The notes: generated from the sequence alone by a model not told the origin. Shown: positions 7,503-17,218, counted from the stretch's first letter. The stretch is DNA of 64,000 bases from Desulfovibrio sp. (GCA_022839785.1 JALHJW010000003.1:186001-250000); one strand, 5' to 3'. A program made the numbers and translations.

Positions 7503-8273
7503 GTGCGCACGCCGTCCGGCGCTCCGGGGCAGACGGAACAGCCCGACGCGCACGCCGAACACGGCCGCCGCGTGGCCTCCATGTTCGGCCGCATCGCCCG
7601 CTGGTACGACTTCCTCAACCACTCCCTGTCGCTGGGCCAGGACGTCTACTGGCGCTACCGGCTGGCGCGCTGTCTGCGCCTGCCGCCCGGGGGGATGCTG
7701 CTGGACCTGGCCTGCGGCACCATGGACGTGACCCTGGAGGCCCTGCGCCAATATCCGGACGCGCGCGTGGCCGCCCTGGACTTCTCCGGCCCCATGCTGG
7801 CCCGCGGCCGCGACAAGGCGACGCGCGCGGGCAAGGCGACGGCCGTGCTGCCCGCGCTGGCCGACGGCCGCCGCCTGCCTCTGCCCGACGCCTCGGCGGA
7901 CGCCGCGAGCATCGCCTTCGGCATCCGCAACATCCTGCCGCGCGAGGAGGCCTTCCGCGAACTCTTCCGCGTGCTCAGACCCGGCGGCAGGCTCTGCGTG
8001 CTGGAGTTCGGCAGCGGCCGCACGCGCATCTGGAAGGGCGCGTACAACTTCTACCTGGACCGTCTGCTCCCGCTGGCCGGGCGGGTGATCTCGGGCGACG
8101 CCGGGGCCTACCGCTACCTTGCCGACACCATCCGCGACTTTCCCGACGCGCGCGCCTTGGGGGCCGAAATGCTGGCCGCCGGGTTCGCGGACGTGCGCTG
8201 GCAGCCCCATCTTTCGGGCATCGTGTACGTGCACGTGGCGCGCAAGGCGGCGGACGGAGCGGATGAAGGCTAG
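7503..8273 (+). CDS. ubiE: Demethylmenaquinone methyltransferase (UbiE/MenG family)
   Basis: SAM-dependent C-methyltransferase for the last step of menaquinone synthesis. 256 residues from a GTG start placed just after the stop of the small gene. Family signatures are VASMFGRIARWYDFLNHSLSLG, the SAM-binding LDLACGTMDVTLE (motif I), ALDFSGPML, and AFGIRNI. The N-terminal 20 residues are less conserved. The neighbours futalosine hydrolase (9901) and polyprenyl diphosphate synthase (10652) belong to the same pathway, so the substrate should be a demethylmenaquinone made by the futalosine route. It ends four bases inside the converging DUF2065 gene. Confidence 0.92.
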   Translation: MRTPSGAPGQTEQPDAHAEHGRRVASMFGRIARWYDFLNHSLSLGQDVYWRYRLARCLRLPPGGMLLDLACGTMDVTLEALRQYPDARVAALDFSGPMLARGRDKATRAGKATAVLPALADGRRLPLPDASADAASIAFGIRNILPREEAFRELFRVLRPGGRLCVLEFGSGRTRIWKGAYNFYLDRLLPLAGRVISGDAGAYRYLADTIRDFPDARALGAEMLAAGFADVRWQPHLSGIVYVHVARKAADGADEG

Positions 8274-8467
8274 TTGCGCACGATGTAGATGAGCAGCAGG
8301 CCGCCGAGCATGGCCGCCATGCCCAGCATGCGCAGGACCATGGGCGGCTTGGTGGCGAGTTCGAGCAGCACGCGGGGCATGCGCTCGGCCCAGAGGAAAT
8401 AGGGCAGCCCTTCGAAGACGAAAGCCAGCCCCAGGGCGGTGAACACGAGCGTCCAGTCGATGTGCAT
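8270..8467 (-). CDS. DUF2065 (YjeT-like) small membrane protein
   Basis: 65 residues with two hydrophobic segments (about 8-26 and 44-62). The central FVFEGLPYFLWAERMPRVLLEL stretch, with its EGL-x-x-xL-x-P core, is typical of DUF2065. Function is unknown in the family. It overlaps the ubiE stop tail-to-tail by four bases and is divergent from the UDP-sugar dehydrogenase across about 100 bp. Confidence 0.85.
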   Translation of the reverse strand: MHIDWTLVFTALGLAFVFEGLPYFLWAERMPRVLLELATKPPMVLRMLGMAAMLGGLLLIYIVRN

Positions 8468-8571
8468 GGCTCCCGTTTACCGGCGCGGGCTTCCCCTGTA
8501 AAGAAAAGCCGGACCGCGACGAAAACACGCGCCGGAAGGTTTCACGACATGCACGCAAGGATGGGCATCGT

Positions 8572-9888
8572 ATGATCAGCTTCGTCGACCTCAAGACCCG
8601 CAAGCGCTCCGTGGCCGTGGTCGGCCTCGGCTACGTCGGCCTGCCCCTGGCCGTGGCCCTTTCGCGCCACTTCTCCGTCATCGGCTTCGACATCTTCGAG
8701 GCCCGCATCGCCGAGTTGAAGACCGGCATCGACCGCACCCGCGAGGTCGAGCCCGAGGCGCTGGCCGCGGCCGACGTCGCCTACACCGCCGACCCGACGC
8801 GGCTGCGCGAGGCCGGAGTGGTCATCGTGGCCGTGCCCACGCCCATCGACGCCCACCGCAACCCGGACCTCAGGCCCGTGCGCGGCGCTTCGGCCACGGT
8901 GGGGGCCAACCTCGCCCCCGGGACCATCGTCTGTTTCGAGTCCACGGTCTACCCGGGCCTCACCGAGGAGGTCTGCGTGCCGCTCCTGGAGCAGCACTCC
9001 GGCCTCGCCTGCGGCAGGGACTTCTTCGTGGGCTATTCCCCCGAGCGCATCAACCCCGGCGACAAGGTCCACACCCTGGAGACCATCGTCAAGGTCGTGG
9101 CCGGGCAGACGCCCAAGGTGCGCGAGACGCTGGCCCGGATGTACGAGACCGTGGTCCGGGCCGGGGTGCACCGCGCCTCGTCCATCAAGGTGGCGGAGGC
9201 CGCCAAGGTCATCGAGAACACGCAGCGCGACCTGAACATCGCGCTCATGAACGAGCTTTCGCTCATCTTCGGCCGCCTGGGCATAGACACCCTGGAGGTG
9301 CTTGAGGCCGCGGGGACCAAGTGGAACTTCCTCGGCTTCCGGCCGGGCCTGGTGGGCGGGCATTGCATCGGCGTGGACCCCTACTACCTGACCTTCAAGG
9401 CCGAGGAGATCGGGCACCACCCCCAGGTCATCCTGGCGGGCCGCCGCATCAACGACTCCATGGGCAAGCACGTGGCCGAGACCTGCGTGAAGATGCTCAT
9501 CAAGAACGAATGCGGGACCATCGGACAGGCCCGCATCGGCGTGCTCGGCCTGACCTTCAAGGAGAACGTCCCGGACCTGCGCAACACCCGCGTCACCGAC
9601 ATCATCGCCGAACTGCGCGAATACTGCCCCGCGGTCCTGGTGCACGATCCGCACGCCGATCCGGCCGAGGCCATGCACGAATACGGCCTCGCCCTCTCGC
9701 CCCTGGAGGAATTCACGAACCTCTCGGCCCTCATCGTGGCAGTGAACCACCACGAATTCGAGAGCCTGACCCCGGACAGGCTGCGCGCCATGTTCGCGCC
9801 CGGCCTGACGCCCCTGGTGCTCGACGTCAAGGGCATGTGCGACAAGGACGCCCTCCTGGCCCACGGCTTCGTCTTCTGGCGGCTGTAG
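8572..9888 (+). CDS. Nucleotide-sugar dehydrogenase (UDP-hexosaminuronate type, TviB/WbpA-like)
   Basis: NAD-dependent four-electron oxidation of a UDP-sugar C6 alcohol to the carboxylate, for surface-polysaccharide precursors. 438 residues. The Rossmann motif VVGLGYVGLPLAVALS is at residue 15 onward; VIVAVPTPID, GYSPERINPGDK and the catalytic-Cys segment GGHCIGVDPYYL (Cys about 265) follow, then a C-terminal UDP-binding domain (GVLGLTFKENVPDLRNT). YSPERINPGD and HCIGVDPYY fit the UDP-GlcNAc/GalNAc/ManNAc dehydrogenase branch better than UDP-glucose dehydrogenase. It stands alone between quinone genes; its product may feed the glycan operon at 49-55 kb, but that is inference. Confidence 0.92.
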   Translation: MISFVDLKTRKRSVAVVGLGYVGLPLAVALSRHFSVIGFDIFEARIAELKTGIDRTREVEPEALAAADVAYTADPTRLREAGVVIVAVPTPIDAHRNPDLRPVRGASATVGANLAPGTIVCFESTVYPGLTEEVCVPLLEQHSGLACGRDFFVGYSPERINPGDKVHTLETIVKVVAGQTPKVRETLARMYETVVRAGVHRASSIKVAEAAKVIENTQRDLNIALMNELSLIFGRLGIDTLEVLEAAGTKWNFLGFRPGLVGGHCIGVDPYYLTFKAEEIGHHPQVILAGRRINDSMGKHVAETCVKMLIKNECGTIGQARIGVLGLTFKENVPDLRNTRVTDIIAELREYCPAVLVHDPHADPAEAMHEYGLALSPLEEFTNLSALIVAVNHHEFESLTPDRLRAMFAPGLTPLVLDVKGMCDKDALLAHGFVFWRL

Positions 9889-9900
9889 GGACGGCCGCGC

Positions 9901-10599
9901 ATGCCGCTGCTCGTCGTCTGCGCCACGGACACGGAGATGGCCGCGGCCCTGGCCTGGGCAGGACCGCTCCGCCTCCCCCGCCAGGGCGGGAGCGCCCGGG
10001 TCGTGCTCGCGGGGCGGTCCTGCCTGCTCCTAATCACGGGCGTGGGTCCAGTGGCCGCGGCTCTGCGCGCGGGCCGGACCATCGGGCAAACGCCGCCTTC
10101 GGGCATCCTCTGCCTGGGCGTGGCCGGGACCTTCGACACGCATCTCCTGCCGCTCGGAAGCGCGGCGGCCGTCTGCGAGGAGCGCTTCGCGGACTTCGGC
10201 CTGGCCGGGGAGGACGGCGTGGACCCGCGCGGCATCCGGTTCGCGCAGGGTGTGGCCGGGGGCCGCGAGATCTTCGACAGCCTGCCGCTGGACCCCGGGG
10301 CCGCTGCGGCGGCGCTCGGACTCACCCTGCCCGCGGCCTGGCCCAGCCTCCCCTGCCTGACCGTGAGCGCGGCCAGCGGCAGCGCCTGCGCGGCCCGCGC
10401 CCGGGCGACCCACGGCTGCGCCCTGGAGGCCATGGAGGGCTTCGCCCTGGCTTTTGCCGCGGCCGACGCGGGCATACCGTTCCTGGAGGTCCGCACGGCC
10501 TCCAACCGCGTGGGCGCGCGACCGCCCGAAGACTGGAACCTGCCGGCCGCCCTCGATGCCCTGGGCAGGGCCGCTGGCGCGCTCTTCGGGCAGGCCTGA
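9901..10599 (+). CDS. mqnB: Futalosine hydrolase
   Basis: Nucleosidase of the MTA/SAH family that releases hypoxanthine from futalosine in the alternative menaquinone pathway. 232 residues. Visible landmarks are the start LLVVCATDTEMAAAL, ITGVGPVAAAL, ILCLGVAGTFD, the substrate-loop Glu in ALEAMEGFALAFAA, and the C-terminal VRTASNRVG. FADFGLAGEDG is characteristic of futalosine hydrolases rather than MTA/SAH nucleosidases. It sits 12 bp downstream of the dehydrogenase and about 50 bp upstream of the polyprenyl diphosphate synthase, which also serves menaquinone. Confidence 0.88.
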   Translation: MPLLVVCATDTEMAAALAWAGPLRLPRQGGSARVVLAGRSCLLLITGVGPVAAALRAGRTIGQTPPSGILCLGVAGTFDTHLLPLGSAAAVCEERFADFGLAGEDGVDPRGIRFAQGVAGGREIFDSLPLDPGAAAAALGLTLPAAWPSLPCLTVSAASGSACAARARATHGCALEAMEGFALAFAAADAGIPFLEVRTASNRVGARPPEDWNLPAALDALGRAAGALFGQA

Positions 10600-10651
10600 C
10601 GCCCATTTAGCGCTTGCCGCCGAAGACCCTCTCAGCTAGGATGCCGCGCGA

Positions 10652-11620
10652 ATGAGCCAGCATGCAGAGCGCCTCGCCCGGGAACTTGCGGGCATCGAAA
10701 CCTTCCTCCGACAGGAGACCGAACGGCTGCCGGAACTGGTCCGGCCCGTGGCCGCCCACGTCCTGGACGCGGGCGGCAAACGCTTCCGGCCCATGCTCAC
10801 CGTGCTCTTCGCCCGGCTGCTCGGCCACGCCTCGGACGACGTCTTTCCCCTGGCCGCCTCGCTCGAATTCCTGCACTCCGCCACCCTGCTGCACGACGAC
10901 ATCCTCGACGGCGCAAGCCTGCGGCGGGGCAAGGCCGCGGCCCACGTGGTCTTCTCCCGCACCGAGACCATCCTCGCGGGCGACGCGCTCCTGGCCCTGT
11001 CCAACCGGCTGGTGGCCGACTACGGCATCCCGCGCATGGTCGCCATGCTTTCGGAGGCCGTGCTGCGCACCGTGGTGGGCGAGATCGAGGAGATCGCGGC
11101 CTGCCGTGAACTGGACCTGGACGAGGCAGGCTACCTCTCCATCATCACCGGCAAGACGGCCTTCCTCATCCAGGCCGCCGCGGGCGTGGGCGCGCTCCTG
11201 GCCAGGGCCCCGGACGAGACCGTGACCAGGGCCGAGGAGTTCGGCCTGAACATGGGCATCGCCTTTCAGCTCGTGGACGACGCCCTGGACTACACCTCGC
11301 CCCCGGAGGTCAGCGGCAAGCCCGCCGGTTCCGATCTGCGCGAGGGCAAGCTCACCCTGCCGCTGCTCGGCTACCTGGGCTCCCTGCCTGCGGACGGTCG
11401 CGCCGACCTGCTCGCCCGGATCAAGGAGAAGAGTCTCTCGGACGCCGAGATCGAAGCCGTGGTCGCGGCCATCCGCGCGGACGGCCACGCGGACGCCACC
11501 CGCGAACGGGCCGCGCAGTATGTGGCCCAGGCCGAGCGCTGCCTGGACGGGCTGCCCGCCGGATGGGCGGCCGAGGTGCTCCGCGAATCCCTGCGCTACG
11601 TCCTGGCCAGACAAAAATAG
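10652..11620 (+). CDS. Polyprenyl diphosphate synthase (menaquinone side chain)
   Basis: Trans-isoprenyl diphosphate synthase of the IspB/HepT class, which elongates allylic diphosphates with IPP to make the long quinone tail. 322 residues. The first Asp-rich motif is LLHDDILDGASLRRG, preceded by GGKRFRPML; the second is QLVDDALDYT, and GSDLREGKLTLPLL follows. Chain length is set by residues before the first Asp-rich motif (here LEFLHSATLLHDD, with small side chains, consistent with a long product). Located in a quinone gene neighbourhood. Confidence 0.93.
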   Translation: MSQHAERLARELAGIETFLRQETERLPELVRPVAAHVLDAGGKRFRPMLTVLFARLLGHASDDVFPLAASLEFLHSATLLHDDILDGASLRRGKAAAHVVFSRTETILAGDALLALSNRLVADYGIPRMVAMLSEAVLRTVVGEIEEIAACRELDLDEAGYLSIITGKTAFLIQAAAGVGALLARAPDETVTRAEEFGLNMGIAFQLVDDALDYTSPPEVSGKPAGSDLREGKLTLPLLGYLGSLPADGRADLLARIKEKSLSDAEIEAVVAAIRADGHADATRERAAQYVAQAERCLDGLPAGWAAEVLRESLRYVLARQK

Positions 11621-11655
11621 TTTGCAGCTTTGCGGCGGCGGGTTATGATGCATTC

Positions 11656-14124
11656 ATGATCGATACCGTCGCGACCCTGACGGAGTGCCTGCGGGCCTCC
11701 TTCTCGCCCGTGACCACGCGCCTCATCCGCGAGGTGGTCAGGGAAGAACCCGACTTCAACGAAATCGCCGCGATCATCGGCATGGACCCGGCCCTGGCGG
11801 CCATGGTCCTGACCCTGGTCAACTCCCCCTACTACGGCTTCACCCAGAAGTGCACGGACCTGCAGCGCGCCGCAGTGGTGCTCGGCACGCAGGAGATCCT
11901 CAAGCTCGCCCTGACCGTCTCCTTCCACAAGACCCTGGCCCCGGCCAAGAAACGGGGGGGCGGGGACGCCTTCACGGGCTGGCGGCTCATCGTCTGGGCG
12001 TCCATCGCCGCCGAACTCATCGCCGAACGCCTGGCCCCGCAGGACGCCTCCCGGGCCTACCTCTGCGCCCTGTTCAAGGATCTTTCCCTGCTGCTCATGG
12101 ACTGCGTCCTGCCCGACATTTTTCCGAGCAGGGGCGACATCTGCCTGGGCGAGAACCAGCTCGCCGAGGAGGAAAAGCTCCTGGGCATGCAGCACGGCGC
12201 GCTGACGCGGCTCCTCCTGGCGCAACTCGACATCCCCCTGGAGCTGTGCGAGGGCATCCACCACCACCACGACCTGGAACGTCTGGACGGCCACGAGCCT
12301 TACTGCCAGGCCATCATTCTGGCCACCCGCTGGTCCGAGCTGGAGCACGGCAAACGAAAGGACCCCGCCGCCCTGCTGCGCTTCGAACTGACGCTCCGCT
12401 CCCGCCTGCAGCTCGTGGAGGAGGACCTCGAAGACCTGCGCCGCCGCGTGCGCGAGCGCTTCACCTCCATGCTGCAGACCCTGGGCATCGGCGAGGCTCC
12501 TCCGGACGAGCGCCTTTACCGCCACAGCCTGCAGGAGATGCAGCGCTTCTACTTCCTGAGCATGGAGCTGCAGGACGTCCAGGGCGGGCTGGACGCCGTG
12601 GCCCGGACCATCCTACGCCAACTGCGCCTCGTCTTCGGCCTGTCCGACGCCGCGCTCTGCCTCACCGGCCACGACGGCCGGACGCGCGCCCTTTACGCCC
12701 TGCGGAGCGGGGCGGTGCAGCAGACGCCCGAAGAGGTCCCGGAGGGCGGCAGGATTCCCTGGCCCCTGCCCGGCAAGACCCATCGTCTGGCTGCGGACAA
12801 CCGCGAGTGCGGCGTGCTGCGCGTGCCCGCCACCGCCGTGTCCGGAGCGGAGGCGGAAGGGCTCTTCCAACTCTACGTCCGCTTCCTCTCCCAGGCCCTG
12901 GAGCAGTACCAGGGCAGCCGCGCCGTGCTGGAGAGCAAGGCCCTGCTCCTGGACCACCTCCCCGTGGCCGCAGCCCGCGCCGACCGACAGGGCCGCCTCA
13001 TCGACTGCAACGAGCGCTTCCTCGCCGCCCTGGGGGGCGACCGGGCGGCGGCGGGGCATCCCGTGCACGAACTGCTGCAAAGCGCCCTGGGCATCGCCCG
13101 GGAACCCGGCTGGAGGGATTTCCCCGGCAGCGGACGGCAGACCATCTCCAAGATATTCTGCAACACCCCGGCCTGCCGCGACCCCCAGCCGCGCTGCCTC
13201 TACCTCTCGGCGCACAGGATAGCCTCCCTGCCCGGCCAGGACATCGTCTACATCCTGCAGGACGTGACCGAGCTGACGGAGCTGGAGATCCAGGCCCTGC
13301 GGGAGCTGGACTTCATGGAGGCCCTGGTCTCCTCCATGCGGGACGTGGTCCTGACCGTGGACACCTCGGGCGGCATCACCTTCGCCTCGCCCCGGTTCTC
13401 GGACAAGCTCGTGGGCCGCAACCTCTTCGCCATCTCGCGGCCCACGGACGCCCACGCCGGGACCTGGGACCCCGCCATGCTCCCGGAGCAGACCGCTCCG
13501 GTGGAGGTCCAGCTGGCCACGGGCGAGACCACGGCCTTGGCCCTGGAACTCGTCTTCTCCCCCTTAGGCGACCCGGCGCAGCGCTCCTATCTGGTCGTGG
13601 GCCGCGACATCTCGGCCGTGCGCCGCCTGGAGGAGAAGCTCAAACGCCAGGCCATGTACGACGGCCTGACCGGACTGCTCAACCACAGCCAGTTCCACGC
13701 CGTGCTGGAGCGCGAGGTGACGCGGGCGCAGCGCACCGGCCGCCCCCTGGGGCTGATCTTCATGGACCTGGACGACTTCAAGGCCGTCAACGACAGCGAG
13801 GGGCACCAGGCCGGGGACGTCGTCCTGCGGACCATCGGCCAGGTCCTCAGGCAGCACACGCGCAAGGGCATGGACTTCCCCTGCCGCTACGGGGGCGACG
13901 AGTTCGCCGTGATCTTCACCGAGATCACCCCGGGCCACCTGGCCATGCTCGCCGGCCGCCTGGACAAGTCCATCCGCGACAACACCGCGGACAGGATCGG
14001 CATCTCCGCGGGCGTGGCCCTGCTCCAGCCCCACGAGACCGCCGAAGGCCTGCTGCGCCGCGCCGACCGCGCCTCCTACGCCGCCAAGTCGCAGGGGGGC
14101 CGCCGCGTGGTGACGGCGGAATAG
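11656..14124 (+). CDS. HDOD - PAS - GGDEF signalling protein (diguanylate cyclase)
   Basis: About 822 residues from the ATG at 11656; an upstream in-frame ATG at 11563 lies inside the preceding gene and was rejected. Order: HDOD domain (about 1-280, with DPALAAMVLTLVNSPYYGF and a His-rich IHHHHDLE), a GAF-like region (about 295-430), a first PAS (about 435-540, ADRQGRLIDCNERFL), a second PAS (about 555-655), and GGDEF (about 660-820). The active loop is RYGGDEFAVIF, so cyclase activity is expected. The inhibitory I-site position before it reads KGMD instead of RxxD, so product inhibition may be weak. HDOD domains in c-di-GMP proteins are regulatory. A PilZ protein that could bind the product is encoded 5.7 kb downstream. 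Confidence 0.92.
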   Translation: MIDTVATLTECLRASFSPVTTRLIREVVREEPDFNEIAAIIGMDPALAAMVLTLVNSPYYGFTQKCTDLQRAAVVLGTQEILKLALTVSFHKTLAPAKKRGGGDAFTGWRLIVWASIAAELIAERLAPQDASRAYLCALFKDLSLLLMDCVLPDIFPSRGDICLGENQLAEEEKLLGMQHGALTRLLLAQLDIPLELCEGIHHHHDLERLDGHEPYCQAIILATRWSELEHGKRKDPAALLRFELTLRSRLQLVEEDLEDLRRRVRERFTSMLQTLGIGEAPPDERLYRHSLQEMQRFYFLSMELQDVQGGLDAVARTILRQLRLVFGLSDAALCLTGHDGRTRALYALRSGAVQQTPEEVPEGGRIPWPLPGKTHRLAADNRECGVLRVPATAVSGAEAEGLFQLYVRFLSQALEQYQGSRAVLESKALLLDHLPVAAARADRQGRLIDCNERFLAALGGDRAAAGHPVHELLQSALGIAREPGWRDFPGSGRQTISKIFCNTPACRDPQPRCLYLSAHRIASLPGQDIVYILQDVTELTELEIQALRELDFMEALVSSMRDVVLTVDTSGGITFASPRFSDKLVGRNLFAISRPTDAHAGTWDPAMLPEQTAPVEVQLATGETTALALELVFSPLGDPAQRSYLVVGRDISAVRRLEEKLKRQAMYDGLTGLLNHSQFHAVLEREVTRAQRTGRPLGLIFMDLDDFKAVNDSEGHQAGDVVLRTIGQVLRQHTRKGMDFPCRYGGDEFAVIFTEITPGHLAMLAGRLDKSIRDNTADRIGISAGVALLQPHETAEGLLRRADRASYAAKSQGGRRVVTAE

Positions 14125-14175
14125 GCGGGCCCGGTCTGCGGGCGCGGCGTCCGGCCCCTGCCCGCAGGGCCATTT

Positions 14176-14200
14176 CCCCGCTTTTAAAGCGGGGCCTCTT
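14176..14200 (+). terminator. Candidate terminator between the GGDEF gene and purL
   Basis: A perfect 8-bp palindromic stem with a three-base loop is followed by a short pyrimidine-rich tail (CCTCTT) rather than a clean T run, so it is a weak intrinsic terminator at best. Confidence 0.5.
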
Positions 14201-14242
14201 CTGCTATCCCCTGCCCATCGCCGCCGCGCCAAGGAGATCCCC

Positions 14243-17218
14243 ATGCTCGTCCGCATCCACGTCGCCGTAAAGCCCCACGTCACCGACACGCCGGGCCGCA
14301 AGGCCGCCGCATCCGTCAAAAGCGCCCTCGGCCTCGCGGTGGACAGCGCCCGCATCGTCAAGGTCTTCACGGTGCAGGGTCTGGACGACGCCCAGATCGC
14401 CCTGGCCATGGAGCGCGGCGCGCTGCACGACCCGGTGCTGCACGACGTCTCCCTCGCCCCCCTGGCGCGGGACTTCGACTGGCTCATCGAGGTGGGCTTC
14501 CGCCCCGGCGTCACGGACAACGAGGGCCGCACCGCGCGCGAAACCCTGGCCGTGGTCCTCGGGCTCTCCAGGGAACAGGCCGGACGGCTCGCGGTCTACA
14601 CCTCCACGCAGTACCTGCTCGCGGGCGGCCTGACGGCCAGGGAGGCGCGGCGCATCGCCACGGACCTTCTGGCCAACGAACTCATCCAGCGCTTCGAGAT
14701 CCGGTCCGCGGCGGAAGGGCCGGACATCGCCCCCAGGGCGGCCGAGGTCCATGCCGAAGGCGTGAGCGAGGTGGCGACCATCGACATCTTCGCCATGAGC
14801 GACGGCGAACTGCTGGAGTTCTCCAAGGCCAACACCCTGGCTCTCAGCCTCGCCGAACTTCACGCCATCAAGGCGTACTACACCCGCCCCGGGGTCAGGG
14901 AATCCCGCGCGGCCATGGGCCTGCCCCCCCTGCCCACGGACGCGGAGATCGAGATGCTGGCCCAGACCTGGTCCGAGCACTGCAAGCACAAGATATTCAA
15001 CGCCCGCATCACTTACCGCGACGAGGACGCCGGGACCGAGGAGGTCGTGGACAGCCTGTTCAAGACCTGCATCGCGGGCTCCACGCGCGAGGTGCGCGCG
15101 GCCAAGGGCGAGAACGACCTCTGCCTCTCGGTCTTCAAGGACAACGCGGGCGTCTTCAAGTTCACCGACGAGGTGGCGGCCTGCGTGAAGATGGAGACGC
15201 ACAACTCGCCCTCGGCCCTGGACCCTTACGGCGGAGCGCTCACCGGCATCGTGGGCGTGAACCGCGACCCCATGGGCACCGGCATGGGCGCGGAACTCTT
15301 GTGCAACACCGACGTCTTCTGCTTCGCCTCGCCCTTTTTCGAGGGCGAGCTGCCCCCGCGCCTGCTGCACCCGCGCCGGGTGCTCGAAGGCGTGCGCGAG
15401 GGCGTGGAGCACGGCGGCAACAAATCCGGCGTGCCCACGGTCAACGGCTCCATCGTCTTCGACGAGCGCTTCCTGGGCAAGCCGCTGGTCTATTGCGGCA
15501 CCCTGGGCGTCCTGCCGGTCATGCAGCACGGCCGCCCGGCCTACGAGAAATACCACAAGCCCGGCGACGCCGTGGTCATGGTGGGCGGCCGCATCGGCAA
15601 GGACGGCATCCACGGCGCGACCTTCTCCTCCGAGGAACTGCACGAGGGCTCTCCGGCCACGGCCGTGCAGATCGGCGATCCCATCACCCAACGCAAGGCC
15701 TACGACTTCCTGATGCGCGCCCGCGACCTCGGGCTCTACAGCGCCATCACGGACAACGGCGCGGGCGGCCTCTCCTCCTCGGTGGGCGAAATGGCCGGGC
15801 AGACCGGCGGCGCGCGCATCGACCTCTCCAAGGCCCCGCTCAAGTACCCCGGCCTCAGGCCCTGGGAGGTGCTGCTCTCCGAGGCGCAGGAGCGCATGTC
15901 CCTGGCCGTGCCGCAGGACAAACTCCCCGAATTCCTGCGCCTGGCCGGGGAGATGGACGTGGAGGCCTCGGTGCTCGGCGAGTTCACGGACTCGGGATAT
16001 TTTCACGCCACCTGGGGCGAGACGCCTGTCTGCTGCCTGGACATGGACTTCCTGCACGACGGCGTGCCCCAGATGGAACTGTCCGCGGCCTGGAAGACCC
16101 CGCGCTGCGAGGCCTCGGGACTGCCCGAGGTCGCGGACCAGGGCGGGCTGCTGCGGACGATGCTCGGCCGCCTCAACATCTGCTCAAAGGAGTACGTGGT
16201 CCGGCAGTACGACCACGAGGTACAGGGCGGCAGCGCCATCAAGCCCTTCGTGGGGGTGAAGCTCGACGGCCCGGCCGACGCGGGCGTGATCCGGCCGGTG
16301 CTGGGGCTGGAACGGGGCCTTGCCGTGTCGCACGGCATCTGTCCCAAGTTCTCGGACTTCGACACCTACTGGATGATGGCCGGGGCCATGGACGAGGCCG
16401 TGCGCAACGCCGTGGCCGTGGGCGCGGACCCGGACCAGATGGTCGGCGTGGACAACTTCTGCTGGTGCGATCCGGTGCAGTCCGAGAAGACCCCGGACGG
16501 CGCGTACAAGCTCGCCCAGCTGGTGCGCGCCAACCGCGCCCTGGCCCACTTCGCCAAGGCCTTTGGCGTGCCCTGCATCTCGGGCAAGGATTCCATGAAG
16601 AACGACTACACCGGCGGCGGGACCAAGATCTCCATTCCGCCCACGGTGCTCTTCTCCGCGGTCGGCATCGTGCCCGACGTGAACAAGTGCCTGACTTCGG
16701 ACTTCAAGCGGCCGGACGAGCGCATCTACCTGCTCGGCACGACCTGGGACGAACTGGCCGGGAGCGAGTTGTGGCAGGAGCTGAAGCTTGCGGGCGGCAA
16801 CGTGCCGCACGTGGACGCCCTGTCCGCCCTCTCCCGCTACCGCGCCCTCTTCAAGGCCGCCCAGGCCGGGCTGATCAGCGCGGCCCACGACTGCTCGGAC
16901 GGCGGTCTGGCCGTGGCCCTGGCCGAGATGGCCCTGGGCGGGCGCCTGGGCTGCAGCGTGGATCTCGCCGCCGTTCCCCAGGCGGGCGGCGGCCTGGTCG
17001 ATCTCGTCCTGCTCTATGCCGAATCGCACAGCCGCCTGCTGGTCACGGTTCCCGAGAACAGGGCGGAAGAATTTGAACGACTGTGCAATGGACAGATCCT
17101 GGGACTGCTCGGCCGTACCGGAGGACACGAGGTGCGGATCGGCCGCCAGGGACGGGCCCTGCTCTCCGAGCCGGTGGAGGCCCTGGCCCGCGCCTTCTGC
17201 GGGACGCTCGCCTGGTAG
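14243..17218 (+). CDS. purL: Phosphoribosylformylglycinamidine synthase (PurS-PurL fusion)
   Basis: ATP-dependent synthase of purine step four (FGAR to FGAM). 991 residues from an ATG with AAGGAG seven bases upstream. Residues 1 to about 165 resemble a duplicated PurS module (MLVRIHVAVKP, HVTDTPGRKAA). The PurL core follows with WSEHCKHKIFNARI, METHNSPSALDPYGGA, GNKSGVPTVNG, and the second half with DCSDGGLAVALAEMALGGRLG. There is no C-terminal glutaminase domain (PurQ), so ammonia transfer needs a separate PurQ not in this window. The length fits the deltaproteobacterial PurSL-type enzyme. A short AT-rich spacer with a promoter for the next gene follows. Confidence 0.94.
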   Translation: MLVRIHVAVKPHVTDTPGRKAAASVKSALGLAVDSARIVKVFTVQGLDDAQIALAMERGALHDPVLHDVSLAPLARDFDWLIEVGFRPGVTDNEGRTARETLAVVLGLSREQAGRLAVYTSTQYLLAGGLTAREARRIATDLLANELIQRFEIRSAAEGPDIAPRAAEVHAEGVSEVATIDIFAMSDGELLEFSKANTLALSLAELHAIKAYYTRPGVRESRAAMGLPPLPTDAEIEMLAQTWSEHCKHKIFNARITYRDEDAGTEEVVDSLFKTCIAGSTREVRAAKGENDLCLSVFKDNAGVFKFTDEVAACVKMETHNSPSALDPYGGALTGIVGVNRDPMGTGMGAELLCNTDVFCFASPFFEGELPPRLLHPRRVLEGVREGVEHGGNKSGVPTVNGSIVFDERFLGKPLVYCGTLGVLPVMQHGRPAYEKYHKPGDAVVMVGGRIGKDGIHGATFSSEELHEGSPATAVQIGDPITQRKAYDFLMRARDLGLYSAITDNGAGGLSSSVGEMAGQTGGARIDLSKAPLKYPGLRPWEVLLSEAQERMSLAVPQDKLPEFLRLAGEMDVEASVLGEFTDSGYFHATWGETPVCCLDMDFLHDGVPQMELSAAWKTPRCEASGLPEVADQGGLLRTMLGRLNICSKEYVVRQYDHEVQGGSAIKPFVGVKLDGPADAGVIRPVLGLERGLAVSHGICPKFSDFDTYWMMAGAMDEAVRNAVAVGADPDQMVGVDNFCWCDPVQSEKTPDGAYKLAQLVRANRALAHFAKAFGVPCISGKDSMKNDYTGGGTKISIPPTVLFSAVGIVPDVNKCLTSDFKRPDERIYLLGTTWDELAGSELWQELKLAGGNVPHVDALSALSRYRALFKAAQAGLISAAHDCSDGGLAVALAEMALGGRLGCSVDLAAVPQAGGGLVDLVLLYAESHSRLLVTVPENRAEEFERLCNGQILGLLGRTGGHEVRIGRQGRALLSEPVEALARAFCGTLAW

